Shown here one piece after another: positions 21,869 through 33,264 of a stretch of 64,000 nucleotides of DNA. Every line of letters begins with the position of its first letter. Within the stretch, counting starts at the first letter, position 1. Origin of the DNA: Ampullaceana balthica (lineage: Eukaryota; Mollusca; Gastropoda; Lymnaeidae); assembly GCA_944989445.1 (NCBI GenBank), contig CALYLW010000346.1, forward strand, positions 344,001 through 408,000, given 5' to 3'. The translations under genes were made by a program, and so were the position numbers. The notes under the pieces were generated by a model that was not told the DNA's origin, did not search any database, and saw nothing but the letters and a program-made list of their open reading frames with translations.

Positions 21869-22600
21869 AGAGGCGTCACTATGTTTGGTGTCACCCAGTG
21901 GGGTAGCTCATGGTGTCACCCCCCACGACTTACCACATAGACCTTCCCCGAGTCTCCCAGTGCTGAATGACGCGAAAATATAGAATTTTTAGGGCTGTTA
22001 TCGATTAATTGAAATTTAATTGTTAACTTTTGAAACATTATCGATTAATTAATCGATAATTTCGATTAAAGCCGAAAATAGAAATTTATGACGTTATTAA
22101 ACTGACAATGACTATGTGTTGATACTTGATCGGATGTTTGTGCTGAAGGTGGTACGTCAGCGATGTATTTGATCCTTTAAAAGAGAATTGTTTATGGCAG
22201 TGAACACAGTAAACTTTTTCACCATCTTCGACTTTGCCATCCGCAGTTAGCTTAAAAACAAAAATTTTGCTCAACTTTCTAGTTATGTGTTTAAATTTAA
22301 CTGCGCTGATGCTGTCCGCCATTTTAAGTTGACGTCTGCTGGTCCACATAAAGTTTTAAAAAATGAATTATAATATTACGCGGGAGAAGTTTGTATGTTA
22401 AAAAAATATATTAATTATTATTAATTAGTAATAATTAATTATTTATTAATTAAATTTTTTTTAAATATTATAAATATTTTCTTTAATTTTAATCGAATTT
22501 TTTTCGATTAAAATTATTTCACCAATAGGTGTTTGGTAAAAAAATTAAAGATTCATACTTTAGAAGGCAAAAGAGAGATCTATACGTGAGAGAATGAGTG
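21869..22600 (-). pseudogene. hAT fragment with BED zinc finger
   Basis: A - strand frame 22349-22086 encodes VYCVHCHKQFSF followed by LTYHLQHKH, a C2H2-type BED finger as at the N-terminus of ZBED-like hAT transposases; nothing of the catalytic domain follows. It lies near a terminus-like 'cagaggcgtcacta' (21869) and is flanked on both sides by AT-rich sequence with ATCGATTAAT/CGATTAAA palindromic motifs (22000-22070 and 22490-22520). Probably a deleted transposon. Ends uncertain. Confidence 0.55.
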
Positions 22601-22987
22601 AACTGCATAAGTAAAACCTCATAAGCACCCGACCCACGTTTTTAGTCATATTAAATGAAAGTACTTGAACTTATAAGTTTTAAATTATTTTATTCTTTTT
22701 AGTCCACTTACAAAAACGTGATTTTTAAAAATCATTTTTTACCTCTATTTATTTTATTCTTTTTAGTCCACTTATTAAAAAAAACAATGCACTACTTCAT
22801 ATTAAGACTTCTTCTTTATTCAATTTTCTGTACTGACTGAACTTCCCTATTAAAAATCTTTTTTTACCTCTATTTATTTTACCAGACACCTCATAGGTGC
22901 CTGCCCAATATTTTAATGCCACCGGGATGAGGTCACAGAGTGAACTCCGTTTTTCACGTTAATGTGAACAGTAGCAGACGGATACAG

Positions 22988-23215
22988 ATGCTTATATAGA
23001 GATAAACTTTAAAAAATTCAATATTTTAATTACGGTTCATTCGCTCGATCTGAAATTTTGATATAATGCATTGTCATCCAAGATCTATCTGTGGTAAAAT
23101 TTTGAGATCTCTAGGACTATCAAAAGTGGTTTAATTTTAAGTTGGCAGATTTGAAAAATTGCGGTCAGACAGACACGAAAGCAAGTTAATAAAAACGTGG
23201 TAAAAATAAGACCCG
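22988..23215. repeat. TAAATCCTTTAT-family repeat, partial copy 5
   Basis: It retains the internal block 'attacggttcattcgctcga' then 'tctgaaattttgata' and the end 'aagcaagttaata', but not the left end. Confidence 0.5.
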
Positions 23216-23439
23216 ATTTATTGTGTAATGTTTTTGAGTCCCTATACTCTTTGATATACGTTGAAGAAACTGTATCGACTGATGCTTAGATTTTGGCAAC
23301 CGCCCACACCCCCACCTCGATGTTGGCCCAGAACCCACCTGAGCTAGACACATATTCTAGAAGCTTGAGATTACTGTCTTAAAACTTTGGCTAACACCTG
23401 GGCAACCAGCTCCATCTGCTGTGCAGTGCCATGATAAAA

Positions 23440-23830
23440 CATTGTCTTAACGTGGGGCTCACTTGTCTCCCTAACATCCGCGGCTATGTCTAGCGTGGGG
23501 CACAAATGAAGTCAACGTCTGTAGTACTGTTTCAGAGCCTAGGCTGCAATGCCGGTAGTTTGAGTCCCTGTTGTGGTCAAGCCTGTTGAAGCACGAGAAA
23601 TGCCCCGCTCTAATTTGAGTCACCAAACTGTAGTGTTTGCGACTCAGTTTCCACCATTGGTCTGTTCGACTTGGCCTGGGCATGTTAGCGAATACGGTAC
23701 CCATCTGGCAGTCGTGTTATCAGCCAACTCCTGATACCACGTGTTCCTAAAGTTGTAGGCCAGCCAGGTCTTTGCTGAACCCTGAACCCAACAAAGTTTT
23801 CTCAAACTGGCTCCCATCATCATCTGCATT
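23440..23830 (-). pseudogene. LINE C-terminal fragment
   Basis: Two overlapping - strand frames give WWKLSRKHYSLVTQIRAGHF followed by NYRHCSLGSETVLQTL, resembling the Zn-knuckle-like region near the C-terminus of non-LTR retrotransposon ORF2 in jockey/I-like elements (LRTGH...CPHC...ET..H). Short, frameshifted and 5'-truncated. Assignment rests on this motif only. Confidence 0.45.
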
Positions 23831-24247
23831 CCCTAAAGACTTACTCTCAGTTCTCCTGTTCATCTAAAACTATTCTCTTTCCTTTAAATGTTTTCTTATA
23901 AGAAATGAGTGAGCTTGAAAATGAAACACTACAGATGAGTCTTACTTTATTTTATACAGACTTCTTTTTGTTTCTGTTTATTCGATGACGAAGGCTTTTT
24001 GCCAATACGGTCGTTGGTTTTGACAATTTATTTCAGGCTCCCTCATACACTTTGCAATAACCAATCAATTTACTTAGCCTGATTGCAGTTCATCTGAACT
24101 TTTCTCTCTTTCACTCTTTATATCTCTCTCTTTCTCTTTTTCATTAAGTACCACTGGTTGCTAATATTTAAATTGTGCATGTTGATAATTTATAACTTAT
24201 TCCGCATGCAAAAACAAGCACATACTAATTCTCTTTATTCCAGCCTG

Positions 24248-24420
24248 GAATTCCGGCGTTACCATGAGTTGCCTGATTAAACCAAGAAAACCAACACATA
24301 ATCGACATTTCAAACTCTAATAAAAATGCCAGACTAGACAAAAACCATGGATAAACATAGGACGAAATAATCTTCTGTATAGGAGGAACGTCTGTAATAT
24401 AAAAATAACATAAGAAAACT
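24248..24420 (+). mobile_element. SINE-like repeat (family 2), shared by both copies
   Basis: Same family as 10458 and 43615 in the opposite orientation, with tail 'ggaacgtctgtaatata'. The 54222-54296 remnant in copy B lies at the homologous place, so this insertion predates the segmental duplication. Confidence 0.6.
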
Positions 24421-24429
24421 AAGCATCAC

Positions 24430-25386
24430 GTCAGAATACGCAACGCGTTGTCAAAAAACCTGGCACTTCCTCTAAAAAATGAAAAGTTACAGCAATATAC
24501 GCTCGCCTTAACTTGAAGTTCTTTAACACAATGAAATTTTTTTTTATTAAACATTCACAAGAATTCTTAGAAAAACATTTATGGATTCTAGTTATGCCTA
24601 AAAATAGACCTCTCCCGCCCTCCTTCACTCTCCTGTCTATTGTCAACAGTGACAAGGATTCGGCCCAGCTGGGGGGGGGAATAAGCCCAATAGAGATACC
24701 TTGTGTTACCATCTACCCATCATACAAAAATAAGAACCTTTTTTCATGATGTTATTAATTCATTCAACCAAAATAACTTTTATTCACCCCCCTCACCATC
24801 CTTTCTGCTAACCTCCATGCACCTTAATTAACCCGTGCTGACGTCATAAACTGTTAGGTGCACCTTGTTTACCCAGATCTTAAGTCTGACGAACATCGGT
24901 GTGACCAAATCTGGTACATGGGGGATTTCTACTGACCTGGTTGTGGGGGGGGGGTGGGACGTGACGTGGACCAACTGAACTTAAACTTTCAATTAGTTGA
25001 ACTGTTGTCAAAACTCAAAAGTTGCTCCAGCCGTGGACACACTGAGAAAGACGTCAAATGTTAGGCCTACACATTTCTTTAAATAGCGTGTTCTTGTTAA
25101 ATGGTTTGAAACAAAACAGAAGTTTCGAGGACCAGGCAGTTTCATGTCATTAATATTTTTGCATAAAAATAATATTCTCGTTGCGTCATATTTCAGGATT
25201 TATGGACATATCCTGAAGTGGCTACACTCGAAAACCTGGAATTTACTTCACCGTTTCTAAACTCTAGGTGATCAGAGGATATTTTCTTCATTTCGTGTGC
25301 GGACTTTTATTAAACAAATCCATTTTGAACAAGCTTGTGACAAGTGTATACATCTTTCAACAGTGACTTGAACAGAATCGAGTGGA
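24430..25386 (+). promoter_or_regulatory. Upstream region of gene 2
   Basis: It aligns with 54300-55090 before gene 4, including 'aatacgcaacgcgttgtcaa', 'aagcttgtgacaagtgtata' and 'tctttcaacagtgacttga'. The last block is well kept in both and probably spans the 5' UTR. No convincing TATA box. Short frames here lack domains. Confidence 0.5.
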
Positions 25387-28300
25387 ATGGCTATGTGGAC
25401 ACTGGTCGCACCTCTACTCAGTCTGCTGGCGGCAGAGACAATTGCACAGACGTCGGTGTCAAGTAGGTTAACATCAAATTGCTTGGAGTACTTTTCTTTT
25501 AATTGAAATTTAAGGTTTGAAATTATGTTAAAGGAATTCACTTCGATATGGATATTGCTGGTTTATTTCTGAACTTTGCTGGATGGTTTGCTGGTAGAAT
25601 TATTAGTCAGAATCCATCTCATCGATGTATGACCATGGATATAACTTGCCCATCCGTTGGTCATTGATGAAATCCGTTTCTTGTTAGTAGAGTGTCGCGA
25701 TGAATCAAGTGACAGTTTTAGTCATCAGTTGAAAAAAATACGGTTTAGACAGCTATCAGGCTTTTAGATTAATAAAATGAAATTCATTTCATTAGTTTTA
25801 GTTGTTTTAGTCTCTTTGTTCGTTGATGAAGGCTTTTTGTCTCTTTGTTCGCTGATGAAGGCTTTTTGTCTCTTTGTTCGCTGATGAAGGCTTTTTGTCT
25901 CTTTGTTCGCTGATGAAGGCTTTTTGTCTCTTTGTTCGCTGATGAAGGCTTTTTGTCTCTTTGTTCGCTGATGAAGGCTTTTTGTCTCTTTGTTCGCTGA
26001 TGAAGGCTTTTTGTCTCTTTGTTCGCTGATGAAGGCTTTTTGTCTCTTTGTTCGCTGATGAAGGCTTTTTGTCTCTTTGTTCGCTGATGAAGGCTTTTTT
26101 TGCCGAAACGTTCGTTGTTCCATGTCATCTTGTCATGCCTAAACACAGCCATGTTTTTAAATTATGTTTGCTTATTAGTCCTTAGTTGAGCTCATTGTAT
26201 CTTAGCAATCCACATCAATGACGAAGGTAATTGTTGGACTAGACCACATGATCTTACTTTTAAAAAACATAAACAAGCATTAGCTCAAGTTTTATTCCAT
26301 ACTTTTGTCCAAAGATGTATTGTTTTGTGTCATTTTAGTTGTATAGTTGTAGAGTCGATATGCGGTTATATTTTATTCACAAAACTATAGGCTATAATAT
26401 TCTGGAGTTGTTTTTTTAATACTATTATGCCCTTCGATCTTAAGGATTATATAGAACTCTTAAAGATTCAATAAGAAATCAGGTCTACTACATTTATTAT
26501 TTAATAAATATTAAAGCGAAATACGAATACTGCTTTAGTTTGTTAATGGTTGGTTGTTGAATAAGTTTCTGACTAGCATTTATAGTATGTTGAATATTAA
26601 AAACATTAGATTATATAAATAAACTGGCAAGTATGGAAACAGTGTCAAAACATACGGACAGGCAAAATTACGATTTTAAAACGAATTAATTTAATATTTT
26701 ACCAGAAAAACTAACTTATTAAATATTTTTACTTCGATTTTCTTTAGAAGATTACGGCAATATCGTCTGCTCAGGAGCAGGTGGCCTGATTCCCCACCCA
26801 CAAGTCTGTCAGAGATATTACAACTGTTCCGACACAACACCACGACCAACAAGAAGTTTCTTTGGACCCTATGAACTCGAGTGTCAGTATCCCCAGTTGT
26901 TTGACCAAGTGGAGTTGAGATGCAAGTCTTTCAAAACTGCCAAATGTGGGGCCAACAGAAAGGCTGGCAAAGATGCATGTAAGTCATTCAAAAATTATTA
27001 AAATAAATCTAATAGACTGTTTTTTTTAAAATTTGAATTAAATCAAAATAACTCGTCATTTGTAAGTAATTTTTGGTGTCTAAAATTACAGGTGATTACT
27101 TTGCCAATCTCTGTGGAAGTGCTCATTGTCAGGAGTGCAGCAGCAGATTGCCCTCATGTGTTGGCCTAAAGGATGGCAAGAATGTAAGTAGGGTGCTTAG
27201 ACAAGGGAGATTTATTGACCCCTTTGGACTGGCACATTTCTGAACTTATGTAAGGTGGTCATTTTCAAAAGTATTGGTCAGTAGGAGGCTTCTTAGAAAT
27301 TGTAAACTTTCTTTAAAAATATCTGAAGAGAACTTACCGATTCAAAATATATTTTGTGATCCTTCTCTGTTGAATATCAACTAAAGAGTTATTGTCTTCA
27401 GTGTCAAAGTCATGTATATGTATATAGTATCAGTTTACACAAGTTTGGTCACATGGCCAGAAGAGCCAGTTAAATACTTGGTTTATTTGGACTCTAGTAG
27501 AGAAAAATGGCATCTTAAAGTGCTTTTCATTCATCTCAAACCTATTCTCTCTTTTCTAGTTGATCTAAGGTGACCACACCCTTCGGTTGGCACCTTCTGA
27601 TTCCGGGGTGGCGAAAATTTATTAATTTGTGTGTCAAAATTTTCAGTAAAAAATGTAATTATTGTTGCATATCGACAGGGCCAGGAGTGGGCAATTGGTA
27701 GGGCTGGGGGGGGGGCTATTTTTTGGTACCGGATTTTAGAGGTGGGCCGCTCCGATTTAAATATTACCAAGAAATATATTAGTGTGTCCATTCTTCATGA
27801 AACACAAAGAATGTATCACCAATTTTTACGATTTTTTCGGTCTGTTCATGACTCCACTTAATTAGGAAATTCGTAAATTGACTGCTGCAAAGACAAAAAT
27901 GAAATAAAACTGACCAACCGGAAAATTCGTATTTACACTTCCTGTGTACTGACGTTGCCGCTCTAATGGAAAACATGGGACGAATGTACGGTCGCGAACA
28001 TGAAGCAAATCACAGAATTACTTGACTGGCCACATAAAACTCTATGGCACGCCGCACGACATCCGATCTTTGCCCACTCCTGCACCATTATAGGACAAAA
28101 TGTGGTATAGCTAATCTTTAATGGTAAATATCGTATCAAGTTGGCCTATGCGGTATAGCTATTCTATGTGGATCTATCGTAGCAACTAGCCACGCCCTCA
28201 TGTGTCCCTACTAACTCCCTACTAATATATATCGTAGCAACTAGCCACGCCCACATATGTCCCTACTAACTCCCTACTAATATATATCGTAGCAACTAGC

Positions 28301-29482
28301 CACGCCCTCATATGTCCCTACTAACTTCCCACTAATATATATCGTAGCAACTAGCCACGGCCTCATATGTCCCTACTAACTCCCTACTAATGTCAAACGT
28401 CCTCTTGTTATTTTTATACTTAAAATTTTGTCAATTTTAGATGAGTTTCAATTTAAAATATGCACGCAAAGTGTTAACTGAGACAGGCACATGATTTAAC
28501 GGTACACTGTTGTGCTCTGATATGACAGGCACTTGATTAGTTGTGTACTGCTGTGACAGGCAAGTCATGATTAGCTGTTAAATATTATGACAGGCACGTG
28601 CTTAGTTGTGCACTGTTATGACAGGCTCGTGATTAGCTGTTCACTGCAATGACAGAGACATGATTAGCTGTGCACTGCTATGACAGTCATAGGTCATGAA
28701 AAGCTATTTCAACCACGGCTACATACTCCATTTTCGTCTAATACCATACGTTCTAATATCTTTGTTTCGAGAGTATCAAGTTATCTCGTAACTTTGAAAA
28801 CATAAATTATTTTTAAAAGAATATTAACTAGTTAGGGGCTTTCCATAAAGTAGGGGGGAGGGGGTGTAAGAAAATGTGACAGTTTGTGACAGGGGGAGGG
28901 GGATGTCTGGCCATAAGTGACGTCACGCTGTTTTATATTAAATTTTAATTATTTTGTTTATAAAAACACAATTTTTGTTCAAAAGTGTGACGTACTTTAG
29001 GGGGGGGGGCGGTCCTAGATTTGTGACAGGGGGAGGGGGGATAAAAATTGTCACAAATAGCGGGACGTACTTTATGGACGGCCCCTTAGATTTCATCAAA
29101 AAGTTATTGCAAGAGTCGATATTTTTTTGAATGTCCTAAATAAGTAAATCTATTATTTCTCAATCAGGTGCATCCTAACAGGGAATGGACCCCCTACTAC
29201 ATTGTCTGTGACAACGAGAGACTGATGGAATCTAAGACATGTGACAGACATAAGCCCACCAACACAACTGGTTTCTTTTCCCCTTTGACAAAGTCTTGTG
29301 TCTCTGTCTGGGAGGTTCCACAAAGCACAGGTTACGGCTTGGCTCCCACCTGCACAGGGAAAGTGAAAGGATTCTACCTGACCAGTGAAAGGTCAGACGT
29401 ATACTACAGATGTCCTAAAGAAAAAGTTCTCTATTGTCCAGCTGGTAAAAATTTCAATCTTGCTCAAGGAAAATGCCTTTGA
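25387..29482 (+). CDS. Gene 2: secreted chitin-binding (CBM14) protein, 237 aa
   Basis: Coding exons 25387-25462, 26748-26978, 27092-27183 and 29168-29482 (714 nt, TGA stop), intron phases 1, 1, 0 as in gene 1. Exon 1 is only a signal peptide (MAMWTLVAPLLSLLAAETIA). One canonical six-Cys CBM14 follows (C33, 46, 52, 71, 84, 92), then the Cys-rich linker and two four-Cys CBM14-like units, ending in KCL. Compared with gene 1 it lacks the first CBM14 domain. Since both first coding exons end in phase 1, loss or gain of that domain needs only a first-exon swap. Role inferred: secreted chitin binder. It lies 5.6 kb downstream of gene 1, same strand. Confidence 0.86.
25463..26747 (+). other. Gene 2 intron 1
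   Basis: GTAGGT donor, TTTAG acceptor at 26747. It contains the 29-bp array; the remaining sequence aligns in parts with the intron 1 of gene 4. Confidence 0.75.
25808..26098. repeat. 29-bp tandem repeat, about 10 copies
   Basis: The unit 'TCTCTTTGTTCGCTGATGAA' plus 'GGCTTTTTG' is nearly invariant. Overlapping - strand frames (for example 25764-26123) are artefacts of the repeat. Not recognised in the copy B intron. Confidence 0.9.
27682..28082. mobile_element. hAT-like MITE
   Basis: The ends CAGGAGTGGGCAA (27682) and TTGCCCACTCCTG (28082) are perfect inverted repeats, 401 bp apart. No 8-bp target duplication is recognisable, so superfamily is inferred from the CAG...CTG ends only. Confidence 0.55.
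28180..28392. repeat. 55-bp tandem repeat, about 4 copies
   Basis: The unit 'ATATATCGTAGCAACTAGCC' followed by 'acgccctcatatgtccctac' and 'taactccctact'. Confidence 0.85.
28480..28690. repeat. Degenerate tandem repeat, about 36 bp, 6 copies
   Basis: Repeats of 'atgacaggcacgtgattagc' plus 'tgtgcactgct', with indels and substitutions; older than the neighbouring 55-bp array. Confidence 0.7.
28835..29085. mobile_element. PIF/Harbinger-like MITE, 251 bp
   Basis: The ends GGGGCTTTCCATAAAGTA and TACTTTATGGACGGCCCC are inverted repeats, with TTA on each side (28832-28834 and 29086-29088). Internal sequence is G-rich with GTGACGTCA. Related to 40094-40492 and 52853-53259. A 3-bp TWA target is typical of PIF/Harbinger; superfamily inferred. 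Confidence 0.75.
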
Positions 29483-29526
29483 TTTTTATGTTTTGTAGAA
29501 TTCTTCTTTATATAGCTAAAGAACAT

Positions 29527-29532
29527 AATAAA
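29527..29532 (+). promoter_or_regulatory. Gene 2 polyadenylation signal
   Basis: AATAAA 45 bp after the stop codon. Confidence 0.6.
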
Positions 29533-29539
29533 GGAGATT

Positions 29540-30170
29540 CTCATTTAGAAATATTTTTCTTGCCTCTAAATTATTATAATAAAATCTAGTAAGATATGAT
29601 ATAAAGTATAAAGCAAATTTTGAATAAATACAAGTTGTATTTCTGAAATTGAAAAAAAAACTGCATAACATTTAATACTATACCCTATCCAAGATGTAAG
29701 AAAAACGATATTTTAATCATCAATGAATTGAGAAAATATGAATTTATCAAACTATGTTCTTTAAATTGTTGATGTTTCAAAATGAATTATTTTGATTAAT
29801 ATTTCATATCTTGAAAGCCAAGTTGATTAAATCTAGAATGTGATTTATATATGAGCTTGTGTAAAAAGGTAAATAAACATTTCAGGGTAATAAACATTTT
29901 GGTGTGTTATTTTTTATTTCATTTTTTACCTAATGAAACAAATAATTACTATCTTTCTCATCTTTTTTGGCCATTTTTCAAAATTCTTTCAATCATTTTG
30001 AAAATTACAAAGATATTTTCATTTCAAGTTTAAAGAAACTATGTTTTCAATGAAGATCAAAGACAAGATTGACAACAATATTTTAATATATTTTTTGTGA
30101 GGACACAGCGTGTGCAGAGGCATTTTGAACATGTTTCAAACAAGCGGGAATTTTTGACAAGTCTGATAGT
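29540..30170. other. AT-rich intergenic stretch
   Basis: No gene, RNA or repeat recognised. Confidence 0.5.
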
Positions 30171-30175
30171 GAGCA

Positions 30176-32130
30176 TGCAATTCTCCAAGTTGGTGTACGA
30201 TCACTTGCCAGACTGAGTCTGAGCATTCATTCTCCCAGTTGGTGTATGATCACTTGCCAGACTGAGTCTGAGCATTCATTCTCCCAGTTGGTGTACGATC
30301 ACTTGCCAGACTGAGTCTGAGCATTCATTCTCCAAGTTGGTGTACGATCACTTGCCAGACTGAGTCAGAGCATTCATTCTCCCAGTTGGTGTATGATCAC
30401 TTGCCAAACTGAGTCTGAGCATTCATTCTCCAAGTTGGTGTACGATCACTTGCCAGACTGAGTCTGAGCATTCATTCTCCAAGTTGGTGTACGATCACTT
30501 GCCAGACTGAGTCTGAGCATTCATTCTCCCAGTTGGTGTACGATCACTTGCCAGACTGAGTCTGAGCATTCATTCTCCAAGTTGGTGTACGATCACTTGC
30601 CAGACTGAGTCTGAGCATTCATTCTCCAAGTTGGTGTACGATCGCTTGCCAGACTGAGTCTGAGCATTCATTCTCCCAGTTGGTGTACGATCACTTGCCA
30701 GACCGAGTCTGAGCATTCATTCTCCAAGTTGGTGTACGATCACTTGCCAGACTGAGTCTGAGCATTCATTCTCCCAGTTGGTGTACGATCACTTGCCAGA
30801 CTGAGTCTGAGCATTCATTCTCCAAGTTGGTGTACGATCACTTGCCAGACTGAGTCTGAGCATTCATTCTCCCAGTTGGTGTACGATCACTTGCCAGACT
30901 GAGTCTGAGCATTCATTCTCCAAGTTGGTGTACGATCACTTGCCAGACTGAGTCTGAGCATTCATTCTCCCAGTTGGTGTACGATCACTTGCCAGACTGA
31001 GTCTGAGCATTCATTCTCCCAGTTGGTGTACGATCACTTGCCAGACTGAGTCTGAGCATTCATTCTCCAAGTTGGTGTACGATCACTTGCCAGACTGAGT
31101 CTGAGCATTCATTCTCCCAGTTGGTGTACGATCACTTGCCAGACTGAGTCTGAGCATTCATTCTCCAAGTTGGTGTACGATCACTTGCCAGACTGAAGAC
31201 TGAGTCTGAGCATTCATTCTCCCAGTTGGTGTACGATCACTTGCCAGACTGAGTCTAAGCATTCATTCTCCAAGTTGGTGTACGATCACTTGCCAGACTG
31301 AGTCTGAGCATTCATTCTCCCAGTTGGTGTACGATCACTTGCCAGACTGAGTCTGATCATTCATTCTCCAAGTTGGTGTACGATCACTTGCCAGACTGAG
31401 TCTGAGCATTCATTCTCCCAGTTGGTGTATGATCACTTGCCAGACTGAGTCTGAGCATTCATTCTCCCAGTTGGTGTACGATCACTTGCCAGACTGAGTC
31501 TGAGCATTCATTCTCCAAGTTGGTGTACGATCACTTGCCAGACTGAGTCTGAGCATTCATTCTCCCAGTTGGTGTACGATCACTTGCCAGACTGAGTCTG
31601 AGCATTCATTCTCCAAGTTGGTGTACGATCACTTGCCAGACTGAGTCTGAGCATTCATTCTCCCAGTTGGTGTACGATCACTTGCCAGACTGAGTCTGAG
31701 CATTCATTCTCCCAGTTGGTGTACGATCACTTGCCAGACTGAGTCTGAGCATTCATTCTCCAAGTTGGTGTACGATCACTTGCCAGACTGAGTCTGAGCA
31801 TTCATTCTCCCAGTTGGTGTACGATCACTTGCCAGACTGAGTCTGAGCATTCATTCTCCCAGTTGGTGTACGATCACTTGCCAGACTGAGTCTGAGCATT
31901 CATTCTCCCAGTTGGTGTACGATCACCTTCCAGACTGAGTCTGAGCATTCATTCTCCCAGTTGGTGTACGATCACTTGCCAGACTGAGTCTGAGCATTCA
32001 TTCTCCCAGTTGGTGTACGATCACTTGCCAGACTGAGTCTGAGCATTCATTCTCCAAGTTGGTGTACGATCACTTGCCAGACTGAGTCTGAGCATTCAAT
32101 CTACAAGTATGTGTACGATCACTTGCCTTG
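30176..32130. repeat. 49-bp satellite, about 40 copies
   Basis: The unit 'TTCTCCAAGTTGGTGTACGA' + 'TCACTTGCCAGACTGAGTCT' + 'GAGCATTCA' repeats every 49 bp with very few changes. Two variants, CTCCAAG and CTCCCAG, often alternate, giving a partial 98-bp rhythm. One unit near 31191-31202 carries a small internal duplication ('gactgaagactgag'). Confidence 0.95.
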
Positions 32131-32197
32131 CTTATAAAAGAGTTTGTGAGCTACTCCCCAACAACGAAAGAACCGCGAACTGGTTAGGAGTGGATGC

Positions 32198-33264
32198 GTG
32201 ACCCATTTTTCATCAATTGAACCTGGCATGAATGTGCAAGAAGTAGTTCAACAGCTGGATGACGTCAGCCTTAAAACAAAGTTCCAGACAACAACTCTGC
32301 CGAGGTTTTGGATTAACGTCATTGCGGCATATCCCGAGATAAAATTCATGGCGGCATATCCTGAGATTAAAGTCATGGCTGCATATCCTGAGATTAAAGT
32401 CATGGCTGCATATCCTGAGATTAAAGTCATTGCGGCATATCCTGAGATTAAAGTCATGGCGGCATATCCTGAGATTAAAGTCATGGCGCATATCCTGAGA
32501 TTAAATTCATGGCGGCATATCCTTAGATTAAAGTCATGGCGGCATATCCTGAGATTAAAGTCATGGCAGCATATCCTGAGATTAAATTCATGGTGGCATA
32601 TCCTGAGATTAAATTCATGGCGGCATATCCTGAGATTAAAGTCATGGCGGCATATCCTGAGATTAAAGTCATGGCGGCATATCCTGAGATTAAAGTCATG
32701 GCAGCATATCCTGAGATTAAATTCATGGCGGCATATCCTGAGATTAAAGTCATGGCGGCATATCCTGAGATTAAATTCATGGCGGCATATCCTTAGATTA
32801 AAGTCATGGCGGCATATCCTGAGATTAAAGTCATGGCAGCATATCCTGAGATTAAATTCATGGTGGCATATCCTGAGATTAAATTCATGGCGGCATATCC
32901 TGAGATTAAAGTCATGGCGGCATATCCTGAGATTAAAGTCATGGCTGCATATCCTGAGATTAAAGTCATGGCAGCATATCCTGAGATTAAATTCATGGCG
33001 GCATATCCTGAGATTAAAGTCATGGTGGCATATCCTGAGATTAAAGTCTTGGCGGCATATCCTGAGATTAAAGTCTTGGCGGCATATCCTGAGATTAAAG
33101 TCTTGGCGGCATATCTTGAGATTGGCAACATATCACGTAAATTTATATCGGCGTTTCCCACATCCTGTCTATGTGAAGCAACAAAAACAACAACAAAAAA
33201 ACGAAATACGCTGGACATGAGCAGCACACTACTGTTTTCATTGTCTCCTATTACCCCCAGTTAG
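32198..33264 (+). pseudogene. hAT transposase C-terminus split by a 27-bp repeat
   Basis: The frame from 32198 reads LDDVSLKTKFQ and LPRFWINVIAAYPEI, matching the start of the dimerisation region of ZBED5/SCAND3-like hAT transposases (L..LK..F....L..FW..V...YPEL). After the repeat array (32318-33127) it resumes as ISRKFISAFPTSCLCEA and KKRNTLD, matching the rest (A...LLPFPTTYLCE...K.RLD). The repeat unit, nine residues AAYPEIKVM, is the YPEI segment itself multiplied. A one-base deletion near 32486 shifts frame and two units carry TAG (near 32523 and 32793). Not functional. No inverted ends identified. Confidence 0.7.
32318..33127. repeat. 27-bp tandem repeat, about 30 copies, with 270-bp higher order
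   Basis: The unit 'GCGGCATATCCTGAGATTAA' plus 'AGTCATG'. A ten-unit pattern beginning 'ccttagattaaag' at 32521 recurs at 32791. Open frames on both strands are artefacts of the 27-bp period, apart from the transposase frame in which it arose. Confidence 0.92.

Larger units (their letters stand above)
27184..29167 (+). other. Gene 2 intron 4, with MITEs and small arrays
   Basis: GTAAGT donor and TCAG acceptor. It holds an inverted-ended element (27682-28082), a 55-bp repeat (28180-28392), a degenerate repeat of about 36 bp (28480-28690) and a TTA-target MITE (28835-29085). Confidence 0.75.
5170..29500. repeat. Segmental duplication, copy A (genes 1 and 2)
   Basis: Blocks in this interval align in order with 40813-64000. 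Examples: 5170-5300 with 40813-40945; 5890-6055 plus 9390-9450 with 40985-41205; 10690-10740 plus 14020-14570 with 42605-43260; gene 1 with gene 3; 20620-20930 with 50760-50805 plus 53320-53650; 24240-25560 with 54220-55270; 26160-26600 with 63105-63530. The small block near 5345-5560 is in a different relative order from its partner at 41210-41440. Lengths differ mainly through private repeats and transposons. Boundaries are approximate. Confidence 0.85.

Noticed and set aside
25764..26152. Lys/Ser-rich ORFs on the - strand
   Set aside because: Produced by the 29-bp repeat in gene 2 intron 1.
30176..32130. Possible CRISPR array
   Set aside because: The 49-bp units are repeated throughout with no unique spacers; the genome is eukaryotic. 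It is a plain satellite.
32206..33264. Repeat-protein ORFs such as (MAAYPEIKV)n and (RHILRLKSW)n
   Set aside because: One frame descends from a transposase, but a deletion and stop codons break it; the others are frame artefacts of the 27-bp period.
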